A stretch of DNA of 64,000 bases from Nageia nagi (lineage: Eukaryota > Pinophyta). The stretch lies in assembly GCA_050084985.1 (NCBI GenBank), contig JBITNC010000002.1:6138001-6202000 (forward strand). The letters run 5' to 3'. This document shows, in pieces, positions 1 to 11,030 of the stretch (position 1 is the first letter of the stretch; every line of letters starts with the position of its first letter). The translations under genes were made by a program, and so were the position numbers. Under the pieces are notes generated by a model. The model had not been told where the DNA came from, did no database searches, and saw nothing but the letters and a program-made list of their open reading frames with translations.

Positions 1-120
1 CACAGCTCTAAAAATCACAACAAGAACTGAAAATGACTTTCCTAAAATCGTCCTCCTCTCTCACATCCAATTTGCTCCCCTTTTATACAATTTTGGGGGC
101 TAAAATTGGAGAGTATTACA
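1..120 (-). promoter_or_regulatory. LTR-like promoter remnant, minus strand
   Basis: Read on the minus strand, positions 77-87 give TATAAAAGGGG, a strong TATA-box form, followed by a GA-rich stretch and AT-rich sequence. This is what the U3/R border of a plant LTR looks like. The element would continue to the left of the window, so its type cannot be decided. It could also be the 3' LTR of the minus-strand gypsy element that ends near 1,652, but I see no clear similarity to the LTR at 8,418-9,750. Confidence 0.35.
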
Positions 121-1640
121 ACTAGGAAATTCCATACAAAACCTATTTTCAGATACCCATTAACCTTCCTGATTTTCCTTTACAAGCACTTAATTGTTTT
201 AAGTGTGAATTGATCCTAAGAAAATGTTAAATTGAAATTTTAATCTTATAGATTATGGATCAGACCTCATTTGAGATAAAGGTGGGAAAATTGCATCATA
301 CGAATGCCTCAATAATATTATATGCCATCCTCATCATGGATTCATCTACCTTGATCTAGGTTACTCACCCAATAATGATAACCAACACCTTCAAGACATG
401 TTAGTCCCAAAATTTCTCAAAGGAGGCAATTTTGTAGCTCTAGAGGAGCTTGGTGCTACTCCCTTGATACCTTTCATTAATACAATCAATCATCTCATCT
501 TCATTCTGATAAAAATCAACCCTTTGTTTTTTAAGATCAATTTGTTTCTTAATATTGAATCTCCAATCAATAGGAAATTGCATATAAGGAGTAGTCCAAA
601 AAGATATCTAGTTGTTACTAGAATCTTCGTCTCCCTTCTTTTACTCCTTGTAAGCTTTGATAACATAGCCCTGTGGGCTATTCCTAAGAGAAATGGAAAG
701 GAGAAGCTTTGGAAAAGTGAAATATTCATAGGGCATAAAGTATGCCAAGCCCTGGTCTAGCATAACATTATTTCTTCCAGCTTGCAAATTCCCTTTTTTC
801 GTAACCTATAGCTTCTGGTGTTGTAATAAGATCCTCTTAGGATCAATGCACCAAATATCCATATGGTTCATGATTCTTTCCCCATCTAGTTTATCCAAGG
901 AGCATTCTCCAAATAATCCTCATGTATTGCTACTAAGTTGGAATCTAGTCCCTCTTCCATACAAACCATAATCTTCTTAGCACTTTCCATAATGTTCAAT
1001 AATCTCTATGTAGCTCAAGTAAACATCAAGTTCCTATAACCTTAGTAAAACAAAGCTCTAAAACTCCCCCACACTTAGAGATAAAATCTCTATAGATAAT
1101 ATGCTCAGTAACTCCCAAAAATTTGGTCTCTAAAATTTGCTAAGTGAGGAATTAATAGGTTGAGGACTATGTTTTATTTGCCTAGGGTTTGCGAATGCCA
1201 TATTTAATGGTAATTAATGAATTAGGAATGTTAGGGTTCATGCAAAGTGTGATATCAGGGATGATAGGAGGGATGACATTTAACTCAAGCATGCTAAATT
1301 TTAAAATGGTAAGTGATGCATAAGGTGGGGTTTTTTTGAGATAATCCTACATTAGGCAGCCAATCCTATGATGTGATGTTTTGTGTCTATCAAACTTAAC
1401 TACCAACAACCTATTAAATGCTACCATTAATGGCTAGCTAACACCTTGGGAAATGCACCAGCTATAAACATAATATATACACTTATTTTTTAAAAAAGAA
1501 ACAAATAATTGAAATAGGATAATTTACACTATACAAGTTTTGCAGGTGTTATGACTTCACCTGATTACCTGTAGTGTTTTTGATGGATCCTATTTATTGG
1601 TATCAATAGCTCATAAGAATTAAAAATATCATTCAATATG
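121..1640. other. Decayed sequence, possible coding remnant on the minus strand
   Basis: No recognisable gene. Between about 400 and 850 one minus-strand frame has several long stop-poor stretches with hydrophilic, protein-like composition (for example the segment WTTPYMQFPIDWRF near 545-590), separated by stops. It matches no family I can name. The rest is AT-rich and non-coding as far as can be seen. A remnant of a transposon ORF is the likeliest explanation, but this is inference. Confidence 0.25.
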
Positions 1641-1651
1641 AACATGTTGTT

Positions 1652-2760
1652 CTATAAGGATTCAATAATAATATAAGGCCTACTCCATAAGGAATCAAAT
1701 TTTTGATGTCTCCCAAGCTTTGCTCTATCCTCATCCCATTTGAGGACTATATCCCCAACTTCAAACTTCACCTGGGAAGACTTATTTTTGTTGAACCATT
1801 TCTTGAAAATATTTTGATGATGTTGGAAGGCTTGAGAAGCTTTGTTTCTATCTTCTTCTAACTTCATCAATTGATTGAACCTAATTTGCAATGGTTCAAA
1901 GTCATAGTTTTCTAACTCCTGTAGGATATTTAATGCAGGTAACTCAAGATGAATAGGCAACACATGTCTCTTACAATAAACTAATGTGTAGAGTGATGTT
2001 TTGATAATAGATTTGATACTAATTCTATCAGCCCATAGTTCATATTCTAGCTTTATATGCCACTATCTAGGATTCCCTTCAATGGTTTACTTAATGATCT
2101 TGGTTTAGTTTTTATTTGTTGACTCAGCTAACCCATTTCTTTATGGGTAATAATTTGAAGACAAAATCTAGTAGATCTCATACTTAGCAACAAAATTTGA
2201 TAAATAGGTCCCAATGAATGTAGGACCATTATCTAAAACAATGGTTTATGGGATACCAAATCGAGTAATCAATCTTCTTATCATATCTATAACTACCTCT
2301 TGATCTACATGTTTATTGCTTTTGACCACCTAGTGAAGTAGTCTGTTGTAGTTAGAATGAACTTGTGGCCTACTGAAGAATTTAGGTTAATGATATTAAT
2401 GAAGTCTAAGCCCCATTATTGGAAAAGTTCTTCAACAATCACATGTTTAAGAGGCATTACAACTTATCTTCTCTATCCCACATATCTACTGCATTTGTCA
2501 CATTCTCGAGCTATCTTGTAAGAGTCTTGGAATAGAGTAAGCCAATAATATACCACTTGCAATATCTTTGTTGTTGTGGTAGGACCACTATAGTGTCCTC
2601 TAGAGAATCCATAATGAAATTCATGTAAAATTCTTTGGGATTCATCATGAGTTACACATCTTAATAGGGTTTGATCAAAATTCTTCTTGTAGAGATAATC
2701 GTTAATCATTGTGAATTTCAATGCTTGCATCCTAAATCTTCTTCTCTAAAATCTGTCAAA
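1652..2760 (-). pseudogene. Integrase remnant of element A
   Basis: The frame of 2,473-2,730 contains the zinc-binding H2C2 domain (HEFHYGFSRGHYSG ... CDKCSRY). Sequence from about 2,460 to 2,000 in mixed frames gives the catalytic core: WGLDFIN, TDYFTRWSKA, DNGPTFIG and NGLAES, covering D, D and E. The frame of 1,652-1,963 is the C-terminal domain with the typical EEDRNKASQAFQHHQ helix, FEVGDIVLKWDEDRAK and KFDSLWSRPYII. The enzyme would insert the DNA copy of the element; stops and shifts make it non-functional. Confidence 0.75.
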
Positions 2761-2808
2761 AGATTCAAGGTCGTGTCTAGTTGTAAAATATACAATATAT
2801 AATTTTAT

Positions 2809-3255
2809 CTAGTCACTCTCTACATTTATATGCTCATCATCCTCTATGAAAGTAATTATGTGTGCAACTTCTGCTATGTTCTCAAAAAGGGCTCTTCCTC
2901 TAATAAGCTTGGTTAGCTTGATATCAACATTATATTCCATTATTATAGTTATCCAACTGGCTTTCCCTTCACCCAATTCTACTTGAATAAGATAATTTTT
3001 GACATCAAGTTGAATGATATATGCAAGAATTTTATTTTGGGAGACATAATGCTTGAACTTTTTTAGGCCTCTCATAATAGAGAACACTTGCTTTTTAATA
3101 AATGAATATTTTAACTAATGTTTGTGTGGTGTTTGATTATGAAGGGCTATTGGATGTTCTTCCTTTTGGTCATCTATCTATGCTAGTATGGATGCAATGC
3201 TTTTCTCTGCTCCATAAGCATACATGATAAATGAAAATGATAAAATTCTTCTTCA
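2809..3255 (-). pseudogene. RNase H remnant of element A
   Basis: The segment from about 3,255 reads as the gypsy RNase H that follows RT: a damaged first strand, then DDQKEEHPIALHNQTP, LKYSFIKKQVFSIMRGLKKF and, in the frame of 2,809-3,087, NKILAYIIQLDVKNYLIQ, KASWITIIMEYNVDIKLTK and IRGRALFENIAE. The last block corresponds to the conserved K.(I/V)KGQ.LADFLAE tail of Tat-type RNase H. Stops and a frameshift make it inactive. Confidence 0.6.
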
Positions 3256-3264
3256 TTATACCAT

Positions 3265-4010
3265 CTACTTTCCTTCTATGGTTTTTTGGCCTTATTTCAA
3301 GTAAAGTAATTATTTGATGATCACAAAATTTTTTCAAAATATCATAAAGAGGTTTTGATAAAGATGTATATTTTCTTCTAGGCTTAAAATCTTTTTTGAC
3401 ATTTTGAGATGATGATTGTTCCACATATTTTACAATGGAAACTTTATTTTTTGGTAATTATTTGTTTGTTTGTTCTTTTTGATTTTTATTCTTAGTGTAA
3501 CCTTCTCACTTCTTAATATTTATCTCTCCATCTTGGATTTTAACTCTTTCAATAATGATTGCTTGAAAGACAGCTTCTTAAAAGGTTTTATGTTGTTGAA
3601 TCAATAATGTACTAACAATGGGTCTAAAGCAACTTTGAATGAATAACTTAATCAGTTCCTCTTGTGGAAAAGTATAATGCATACTCATCAACACCACCCT
3701 CCATCGTTCAATGAAATTAGTAACTGATTCATCTAAACATTTTTGTGATCTTGTGATATCAATGATGGAGGTTTTACCTTTGATGTTAATTTTAAAATGT
3801 TCTAGAAATAAATTTGCTAACTAAGAATATGAGCTGATACTTTGTTCTAGTAAGTTGTTGTACCAATCCATCACTTTCTAGAAAGCATCATAGGAAAGAT
3901 ACGTAACATTAATACATCATCATGAGAAATCAAATAACTTGAATATTTGAATTTCCTTAAATTTTCCTTAGGATCTTCTTTTCCTTTAAATGGTTCAATT
4001 CTTTAAAAAA
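3265..4010 (-). pseudogene. Foreign gag segment inside the RT-RNase H border of element A
   Basis: Directly after the RT tail, minus-strand sequence switches to a gag core: FKGKEDPKENLRKFKYSS and LISHDDVLMLRIFP (about 4,000-3,890), then VTNFIERWRVVL, MHYTFPQEELIKLFIQSCF, and a C-terminal KYTSLSKPLYDIL (frame 3,170-3,424). F.G..DP, the FI.RWR helix and the YT.L..P...IL segment are standard in Tat-like gag. After about 3,265 the frame returns to RNase H. It differs from this element's own gag at 6.9-8.0 kb, so it came from another family. Confidence 0.6.
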
Positions 4011-4024
4011 TCAAGATTTTTTAG

Positions 4025-4980
4025 CATTAGAGCTTCTATTATAGCTTTTTTTATGTCATGAAAAGTCTTCTTTTCTTCCTTGGACCAAGAGAAATAAGCA
4101 TATTTCTTTAGCATCACTGTGATTGGAGAAACAATAGAAGAAAAATTACTAATAAATTTTCTAAGAAAATTGATTTAACCAAGGAAGGATTGCAGGGCAT
4201 TCTTATTGGAGGGTAAATGCAATGATTAAATAGGTTTGACTCTATTTGGATCAATTACCAACCCTTTTTTTGAAATAATATGACCAAGCAATTTTCCTTG
4301 GTTAACCATAAAAACATATTTTTTGGGATTGATATAAATCTCAAATTGCATATACTTATCAAAAACTTACCTAAAGTGTTGTATATGACCCATTCAACTT
4401 TTAGAAAATACAATGATTTCATTTGAATAGAAAATGATTATCTTGTTTATTAGTTCACCAAAGGCATGGTCCATTATCTTTGAAAAGTAGCCCCAACATT
4501 AGAGAGACCAAAGGGCATTCTCTAAAATGCAAATGTTCTCCACTTGGTAGTGAAAGTAGTTTTGTATTAATCCTCATCCAATTTGGTTGAATCTTGAATA
4601 ACCATCAATCATAGAAAAGCAACATGCTTTGGCTACTATATGTAGGATCTACTCCATGGGAGGAAGGGGATAGTTATCTTTTAAGGATAATTGGTTCAGA
4701 TTTTTGAAATCTATACACAGTCTGATTTATCCATTCTTTTTCCTTACTAGGACTAAATTTGCTACCCAAGAAGAATGCTTGATAGGATAAATAATTTTAG
4801 CATCTAGGAGCTTAAGAAACTCCTATTTCATGGCCTCTTAAATTCTTAGGTTCATCAACCTCTGCTTTTACCTATATGGATTTGTCTCTAGCTCAAGCTC
4901 AATGGTGTGTTGGATCACATTATTAACATATGTCTTCAGATCATCATAATTCCAAGAATGTACTTTGGCAAACTCATGGT
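4025..4980 (-). pseudogene. Reverse transcriptase remnant of element A
   Basis: Minus-strand translation in mixed frames gives the RT blocks in order: SSWVANLVLVRKKNG (4,780-4,735), LCIDFKNLNQ, SMIDGYSRFNQI (about 4,600), RMPFGLSNVGATFQ (4,520-4,480), the active-site region IIFYSNEIIVFSK where Y.DD has become YSNE (about 4,420), LLGHIISKKGL and PNRVKPI. It ends at SWSKEEKKTFHDIKKAI (about 4,090-4,040). Stops are frequent and the YxDD motif is lost. Confidence 0.7.
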
Positions 4981-5101
4981 AAATCTAAATTAGCATCTAC
5001 TTTTATTATTAAATGCACTCTAATCCAATTTTTATGCATTTTTTGGGTTCAAATTCCATATCAACATTGATTTCTTTTTGAATAGCTAACATTTTAGATC
5101 T

Positions 5102-5850
5102 CTAAACATTTTCAAAATCAAATAACCATTCAAAGGAAAGAAAACCTTTGGGTACAATATTATTTCTTAGTTGTATAACATTTGATTCTTGAAAATAATC
5201 AGGTAGTTCTACAACACCAAAGGTGTGAGCTACTACTTCATCTACTAAAAAATTCATAATGTGCTCATTAGAGTAAAATACTTTCCAAACATTTGTAGTG
5301 TTTGGTACAAATGTCCTGCATAGGAATTTTAATTGATAACTAACTCTTTTGTGATGCCTAAAGTTGAAATATGCTCCTTTTCCCATAAGTGCATCAACAA
5401 TTTGATTATACTTTCTAGGAATAAAGATAAAATTAATATCCAAGAATGATTCCATCAAATCCCATATCCTATTCCTATAAGTCTTGAGATAGTGATGCCT
5501 TGCACTAATCTTATCCTTGACTTGATTCTTGACTAGTTAAGAATCACCATAGACTACTAGGCATATGATTCCCATACTAATAGCTTTTGAAAACCCTAAG
5601 AAAAGGACTTCATACTCAGCAACATTATTGGTGCAAATCCATATGAATTTGAATGAGAACCTTCTCATGATTCCTTGAGGTGACTTGAAGACAATACCAA
5701 CTTTGCAGCGATGTTTACATCTAGCTCTATCAAAGAACATAATCCATACATCATGTTCCTTCTTAGTTGTGATTGATATTGGCTAAACATTTTAAAATAA
5801 CTAGTATTTTCCCATGCCAATGTCAATGACATGATAATTGAGGTCATTTG
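5102..5850 (-). pseudogene. Additional (archaeal-type) RNase H of element A, located before RT
   Basis: The frame at 5,537-5,740 shows the signature NNVAEYEVLFLGFSKA followed by YGDS, the E and second D of an RNase H active site in the plant 'aRNH' form. The frame at 5,102-5,458 continues with the last strand and helix (FIFIPRKYNQIVDALMGKG, where N..(A/V)D is conserved). The first catalytic D is visible as FFD at the start of the 5,740 frame. One stop and one frameshift separate the parts. It lies between protease and RT, whereas in element F of this window the same domain lies after the RT-RNase H. Confidence 0.65.
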
Positions 5851-5925
5851 TTGAAAGAATTTTTATGGTTAGTAGTGATTCCATGTCTGTATCCCTTTCA
5901 AATGTTTCTACTTGCTCAGGTCCAT

Positions 5926-6504
5926 TCATGTAATTTTGTTCAGAAATATTTTTAAGATGAACATTCTTGGTACCCTCATTTGGGATTTTGACATGCTCTC
6001 AAAAGGAAGTAGAAGGTGTGTATAATCTAAGGCTAAATACCCTCTTATCTTGGCATTGAATTCTCTAGAAAAATAAATCCCAAACAGAGGTGGAATATCA
6101 ACTACAATAATATCTTGAATGACACAAATGTCAAGGAATGCATTTAGGGTTATGGGAACTCCTTTAACACTAATAATCACATTTACAGGGGAAGAATCTA
6201 GTTGTATGAATCTATCTATGCATCTAGTTATATACAATTTTATCCTATTTGCAACAACTTTGGGAATAATGGTAATGGCAACTCTCGTATTAATCATACA
6301 ATTTTGAACTATCTAGCCTTCTAATCTAAGAGATAGATAAAAAGGTGGAGGTCTTATTATACCTATAAGAGTTGGAGGGACTTTATTAACATTTGCAAAG
6401 ACTATATTATCCTCATTTACCCTTTTCTTACTATTCTTTAGCTTCAAAGCTTCTTTCCAAAGGTTAATTTGACCCAAAATCCTCAATGCATCAAATAATA
6501 TCAT
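5926..6504 (-). pseudogene. Aspartic protease region of gypsy element A
   Basis: The frame of 6,313-6,504 ends in PPFYLSLRLEG, and the frame of 5,926-6,297 continues with a retropepsin fold. Its C-terminal hallmark DIPPLFGIYFSREF (about 6,090-6,050) is typical of Tat-like proteases, where DIPP..G..LSR is followed by a conserved hydrophobic strand. The active-site triad, expected as D-S/T-G near 6,290, has decayed to N-T-R in INTR, so no activity is possible. The upstream part (DALRILGQINLWKEALKL) matches the linker usual before this protease. Confidence 0.65.
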
Positions 6505-6899
6505 TTTAGAAGGTGTTCTTTACAATTCTTCCACAATATTGTATGGAACATAAGAGGCTAACTTACTTGTTTCTATAGACTGATAAGATTTGAATTGCTA
6601 AGTAGCCTTCTCCTTATGATGTTTAATTATGAAGGATATCTTAATGGATTAGGTCTCTCTCTTTCTAGGACATCATTTCTTATATGAGCAAGGTTTCTTG
6701 CAATTGGAGCAACATTACCTAGGTTTAGTGAAACTTGACCTATATAGTTTGAAAGTTGATTTACCTAATTTTGTGGTTGAGACACAAGAGCCTTAGCTCT
6801 TTTTGGGTCAGGTTTAGCTAGAATGGTTTGCAAATTTTGTTGAGTGACTTGGGATTACTACAGGGTTATTGAATTAGAAGCTTTGGTTTGAAAATAGTT

Positions 6900-8050
6900 G
6901 GATTATTCTCCAACATAACCCAAAATCCAAAAATTCACCATGGTAAGATCTGTAATAGGATCTGACATAGGTTCTACCATTTGATCATAATGTAAGCCCA
7001 AATATTGTTTTTGATACAGTGCATAAGATTTTGTTAAATGAGGAACTAAATAAGGAGGACACCATTTTGTAATACTCAGAGCATCACTCTCTATAGAACT
7101 AGCCATGAATGTATTATCTATATCTTTGTGAGCATTAGGCTATTATGGATGGTTATTTCTGGGTTAGAATCTTAGATGATATTGATTATCATATCTTCTA
7201 TAATTCAAGCCTTGATTCTACCTCTCTTGTAGAGTGAGCTTATTTATTAGGTTCCTAATGGTTATCTCCAGCTATCTTATCCTCTCATCCTCATGTGAGT
7301 TAAATAAATATTTGTACTTATGTAGGAGTGCTAGTACTTAGTTCTAAGCTATAGGTTTGGGAGGAGGAGGTAATAAGGTTTATACTCCTAGATGAAGAAT
7401 TTGTAATGGAGTTTGCTTTGGAGTTAGATTAGGAAATATAGGTATAATGGATCTAGGTTGCATCTTTTTGGAAAATACCAAGGTATGTTCAATAGTTTTA
7501 GCTCTCTGATAGACATATGTGAAAGTATTCTTTTACATAATAATTAATACATTAAGGTTTAGGTGGAATGCTTTCCTATAATATACCAAGGTTTGAGCAT
7601 TTGTTGGCTTGATAGTTACTAGAATGGACTTCCATGTTTTCTAAAATCTTATATTAAAATCATCTATAAACTCATGGGGATGTCTTTTGATACATGCTAT
7701 GAGGCTAAAAAAGGTGTTATCATCACCATATTTAGTAAGTCTCTTGATTAAATCTTGACACAACTCTCCCCATGTATTTATTAATTAATAAGTAATATTT
7801 CTAAACCATTCAACTACTTTTCCTTCAAAATAATGTGATAGTAATTTAGTCATTATAGTTTCATCATTGATATCAAAACTTGAGGCCAAAAGAGATACAT
7901 CTTGACAATGCTCATAAGGTGATTGACTCAACAAATTTAGAAAAAACTTTAAATGCTACTTGGGGAATAGCTAGGGAATTAGCAAGAACTACCAATGAAT
8001 GGCTATTATTCCAAGTAGGAAAATCTATAGGAGCAGGTTGAGCCATGTTT
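6900..8050 (-). pseudogene. gag remnant of gypsy element A
   Basis: Conceptual minus-strand translation across about 7,950-7,600 shows a retrotransposon gag core: LLSHYFEGKVVEWFRNI, then a WGEL segment and a conserved helix ending near 7,620. A stretch around 7,330-7,210 reads as a short coiled-coil-like region (HEDERIR..EITIRNLINKL). The C-terminal part includes an open 67-codon segment at 6,903-7,106. Several in-frame stops and at least one frameshift break it. The gag protein would form the virus-like particle of the element. Confidence 0.6.
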
Positions 8051-8400
8051 GGACCAGTTGTGTGAGGTGAAGGGTTTTACTATATAGGATCAAATATGAT
8101 TGTTAATGGGATAACTCTTAGAAGAATTTGAGGGGAAAAGTTTGGAAAATCTTTTGCCTAGTCCTCCTTTGAGGAATTGATAGCTCTTGAAATCTAGGCT
8201 ATCAGAAGAATTTATGGCACTACTTCTAGTAAATCTATGAACTGGAGGTGCTAGGGTTCAAAAAATTTATTGATATGACAAAAGAGTCACCAATAAGGTT
8301 TATTAAATCTTAGAATATTTATAGCACAAGGATGATAGCTTACCAAACATAACTATCTAGCTTATTTATGCCCAAATGATTTAGATTTATTTTCAGTCCC

Positions 8401-8413
8401 ATCGGGTGTGCCA
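8401..8413 (-). other. Primer-binding site of element A
   Basis: Minus-strand TGGCACACCCGAT follows the LTR end after four spacer bases and continues GGGAC. The form TGGCA(C/G)(G/A)CCC...GGGAC after the LTR is common in plant Tat-like gypsy elements. The priming tRNA was not identified here. Confidence 0.6.
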
Positions 8414-8417
8414 AAAA

Positions 8418-9750
8418 TGGACATTTCCACTATTGATTAGTATAATGTAACTTAAAGGTTTGGTTTGGTATAGTTCTTCATTACTTGCAATAGTAGGGTT
8501 CTTGAAAGAGCAAAAAGTAGTGGGAAAGTGTGCTCATGTGTGTTTTCTTCTCAATATCCAGGTTATAGGATGGTTCTTATTTATGAAAGAGGTAAAAAGT
8601 AACTTGAAAGAGATAAAAAAGGTAAAGCATAATAGGAAAGAGATTGAAATCTAAACTACTAAAAATAAACTAAAACTGATCAACCCAGGCATCACTACAT
8701 AAGCATTAATCCATTTTGAAGACTAATAATAGAACAACTATCTTACCCTTGGGGTCTCATAATCACAATACATAGCCACAACTTAGGACAATGCTTCATA
8801 CATAATATTTACAAAACAAAATAACAACTACAAATTGTAGAGGATAAAGTATCATTATATTGTATTATCATATATGAAAATAATTCTCACATTGGGAAAC
8901 TATGCTAAAATGTTTGATGCTTTGGGCCTCTAATTATCCTCTATTTATAATTTTCTACTTAAAAAATGGGTGGTTGTCCACCATTAATGACTACTACCTG
9001 TTTGACTAAAAACTAAATAAAACTAAATATTTACAATATGTATAGGAGAAGTTATAATCGTGATTGATTATGGATTATGATCTTGATGTAATGCCAATTC
9101 TTAAACTTTATAGACCTTTAATCAGGTACCAATCTAGTCATAATCACTTACCTTTTGTATCTTGACCATGGCACCTTTGAACTACTACTGTCTCCATGAG
9201 GTATGATTCACCATCTCTATATGTTTAATCAATTTTGATCAATCAATTGGTAAGCTACCAAGCTTTTGTAACCATTAAATGCTTCTTCTATAATTCTAGT
9301 TCTAACTACTATAAGGGTGAAGGAATATGTATCATTCAAACCTAAGAGTGAACACTATTACCACATGGAAATGAGTCATAGTTGACATGTTGACAGAGTC
9401 CTGGGGGTCATACACTCTTGGTTAAGTGGACTTGGGTGTTCATCTCTTCTTATAGTGTCCATTTCTCCTTTGTGAGTCTTGTTATGCTTCAACGAGGGTT
9501 ACTATTATTGAAGATTTTTATCACCCACCGATTTCTATTGAAAAGTGTCATATCATCATTCAAAATTAGTGAGGTTTGCTGAATGAAAAGTTGTAAACAT
9601 CTCCTGTCTTGAGGGATTTATTAGGAACACCCACTATTGAAACTTGTTTGTGCCCACTAATTTTTGTAGAATAATATGATATCACCCTTTAATTTTCATG
9701 GGCACTATTTCAACTGACTCTTGTGACAATGCCCCTTATGTATTTTGACA
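8418..9750 (-). repeat. 5' LTR of gypsy element A
   Basis: The internal end is firm: on the minus strand the LTR ends in ...TGTCCA directly before a primer-binding site. The outer end is less certain; minus-strand starts at 9,750 (TGTCAAAATAC) or 9,728 (TGTCACAAG) are both possible, giving about 1.31-1.33 kb. The LTR contains a TATA box at 8,938-8,949. No second copy was recognised in the window, so the length cannot be confirmed by LTR-LTR comparison. Confidence 0.6.
8938..8949 (-). promoter_or_regulatory. TATA box of the element A LTR
   Basis: Minus-strand TATAAATAGAGG, a near-ideal plant TATA box, lies about 520 bases before the LTR end and points toward gag. The position suits the U3/R border of a long Tat-type LTR. 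Confidence 0.6.
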
Positions 9751-10200
9751 AAACTAATAGTTATGTACAAATAATACCCAGAAATAAACCTTGGACTATA
9801 CAAGTTTGAGACCTAAGTGAAAAATTTAGAGATATGACTCAAAATCAATCTTATATATTAAAATAGACTATATACAACAACACCTTAAAATAAGGCCTAA
9901 AAAATACTTAGCCGATTTCATAGGACTGACACTCTTTAGATTATGGCCTATATATCGATCCTGAACATGACTAATTAAATTATGTACCAACAATACCTAC
10001 CTTACAATAAAATGGCAATTTTGAATGACTCTATTTAATTAAGACCTGATAATATACAAGAATCTCAAATAAAGACTAAGTACATGAAAGTATTTACAAA
10101 TGAAAGAAACGAGAATAAGAAATGGGGATTAAAGAAGGTATTTTAATGTGGAATGAATGAATAAATAGAAGAATAAGGAATATAAATAATTTTACCCCTT
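9751..10200. other. AT-rich sequence, nothing recognised
   Basis: Short A- and T-rich runs, no open frame of note, no LTR or repeat pattern that I can support. Confidence 0.5.
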
Positions 10201-11025
10201 TTAGAGTATAATTCTACAAGAATAAATGTCTCACTAATCAAACTTCACCCATCATGTTGGCACCTATGTGTAACAATAAGAATTGTGAAAGCAAGTGGAT
10301 CCCTTATCACAATTGAGAGAGCAAAAAGACTGAAACTTAAATTTACAAATGCAATATTAATGGCTAATTTATATTTTTCTAAACCTTTGATGAAGGATAT
10401 AAAATTAAAAATAGAATATGGAAGAGAATGGATGTAACCAATCAATTATGAAAACTTGTTAGTACAATGTGGAATTTGTAAGAGTTATAAGAATCATGTA
10501 AAGGGCTTTCCAAAAAAGAAGAAGAGGGATGAAGAAAGAAGGGAAAAAGAAAAGCAAGATAGGGAGACTCAAGATAAAAAAGAAAAGCAAGGGTGCAAGA
10601 TATTTTAAAAATAAAAAAATAGAAAAAAATTGGAAGAAAGAAGAGAAAAATATGACTAGAACACAAATAAAATGAACCTTAATAGGAAAACATCCATAAC
10701 AAACCCCTTTGGGTCATTAGCACTTTTTGAATGAATAGAAAAAGAAGCAACATATTTTCAATCAAATGTTTTAGAAAATCAAACATTAGACATGGAATTC
10801 ATGGCAGGGGAACAAAGTGAAAGCATTACGGGAGTAACAAAAAAAGCAAGGATTGCAAATAATCAAGCAACAACAACACAACTAGAAGATAACCTAGATA
10901 AAGAAGGAATCCCACAAAGAAAAATAACAACCCATAGAAAGATGCCAAATATAGGAAAGGGATATGTGGGGAGATCATCCCAAAGTGAGACTAAAGAGAA
11001 TCACCAAACAAGATATAACAAATAG
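10200..11025 (+). pseudogene. LINE-type ORF1 remnant (zinc-knuckle region)
   Basis: Plus-strand translation around 10,425-10,560 gives EWM*PINYENLLVQCGICKSY followed by a lysine-rich tail. This resembles the W.QP(V/I).YE..P..C..C...GH....CP segment that precedes the zinc knuckle of plant LINE ORF1 proteins; the H and last C of the knuckle are displaced or lost. Downstream, 10,792-11,025 is an open 77-codon hydrophilic stretch (MEFMAGEQSESITG...) that could be the ORF1 tail. No reverse transcriptase of LINE type follows. Identification rests on one motif, so it is moderate at best. Confidence 0.4.
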
Positions 11026-11030
11026 AAAAT

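Larger units (their letters stand above)
1652..9750 (-). mobile_element. Ty3/gypsy element A, Tat-like, decayed, 5' LTR present
   Basis: Minus-strand LTR retrotransposon. Order from the 5' end (right): LTR about 8,418-9,750, primer-binding site 8,401-8,413, gag about 8,050-6,900, protease about 6,500-5,926, an additional RNase H at 5,850-5,102, RT about 4,980-4,025, a foreign gag piece about 4,010-3,265, RNase H 3,255-2,809, integrase 2,760-1,652. RT-RNase H-integrase order defines Ty3/gypsy; the protease C-terminal motif (DIPP..G...SR) and the extra RNase H point to the Tat branch. All domains carry stops and frameshifts, and catalytic residues are lost in protease and RT, so the element is dead. 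A matching 3' LTR was not found to the left. Confidence 0.8.
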
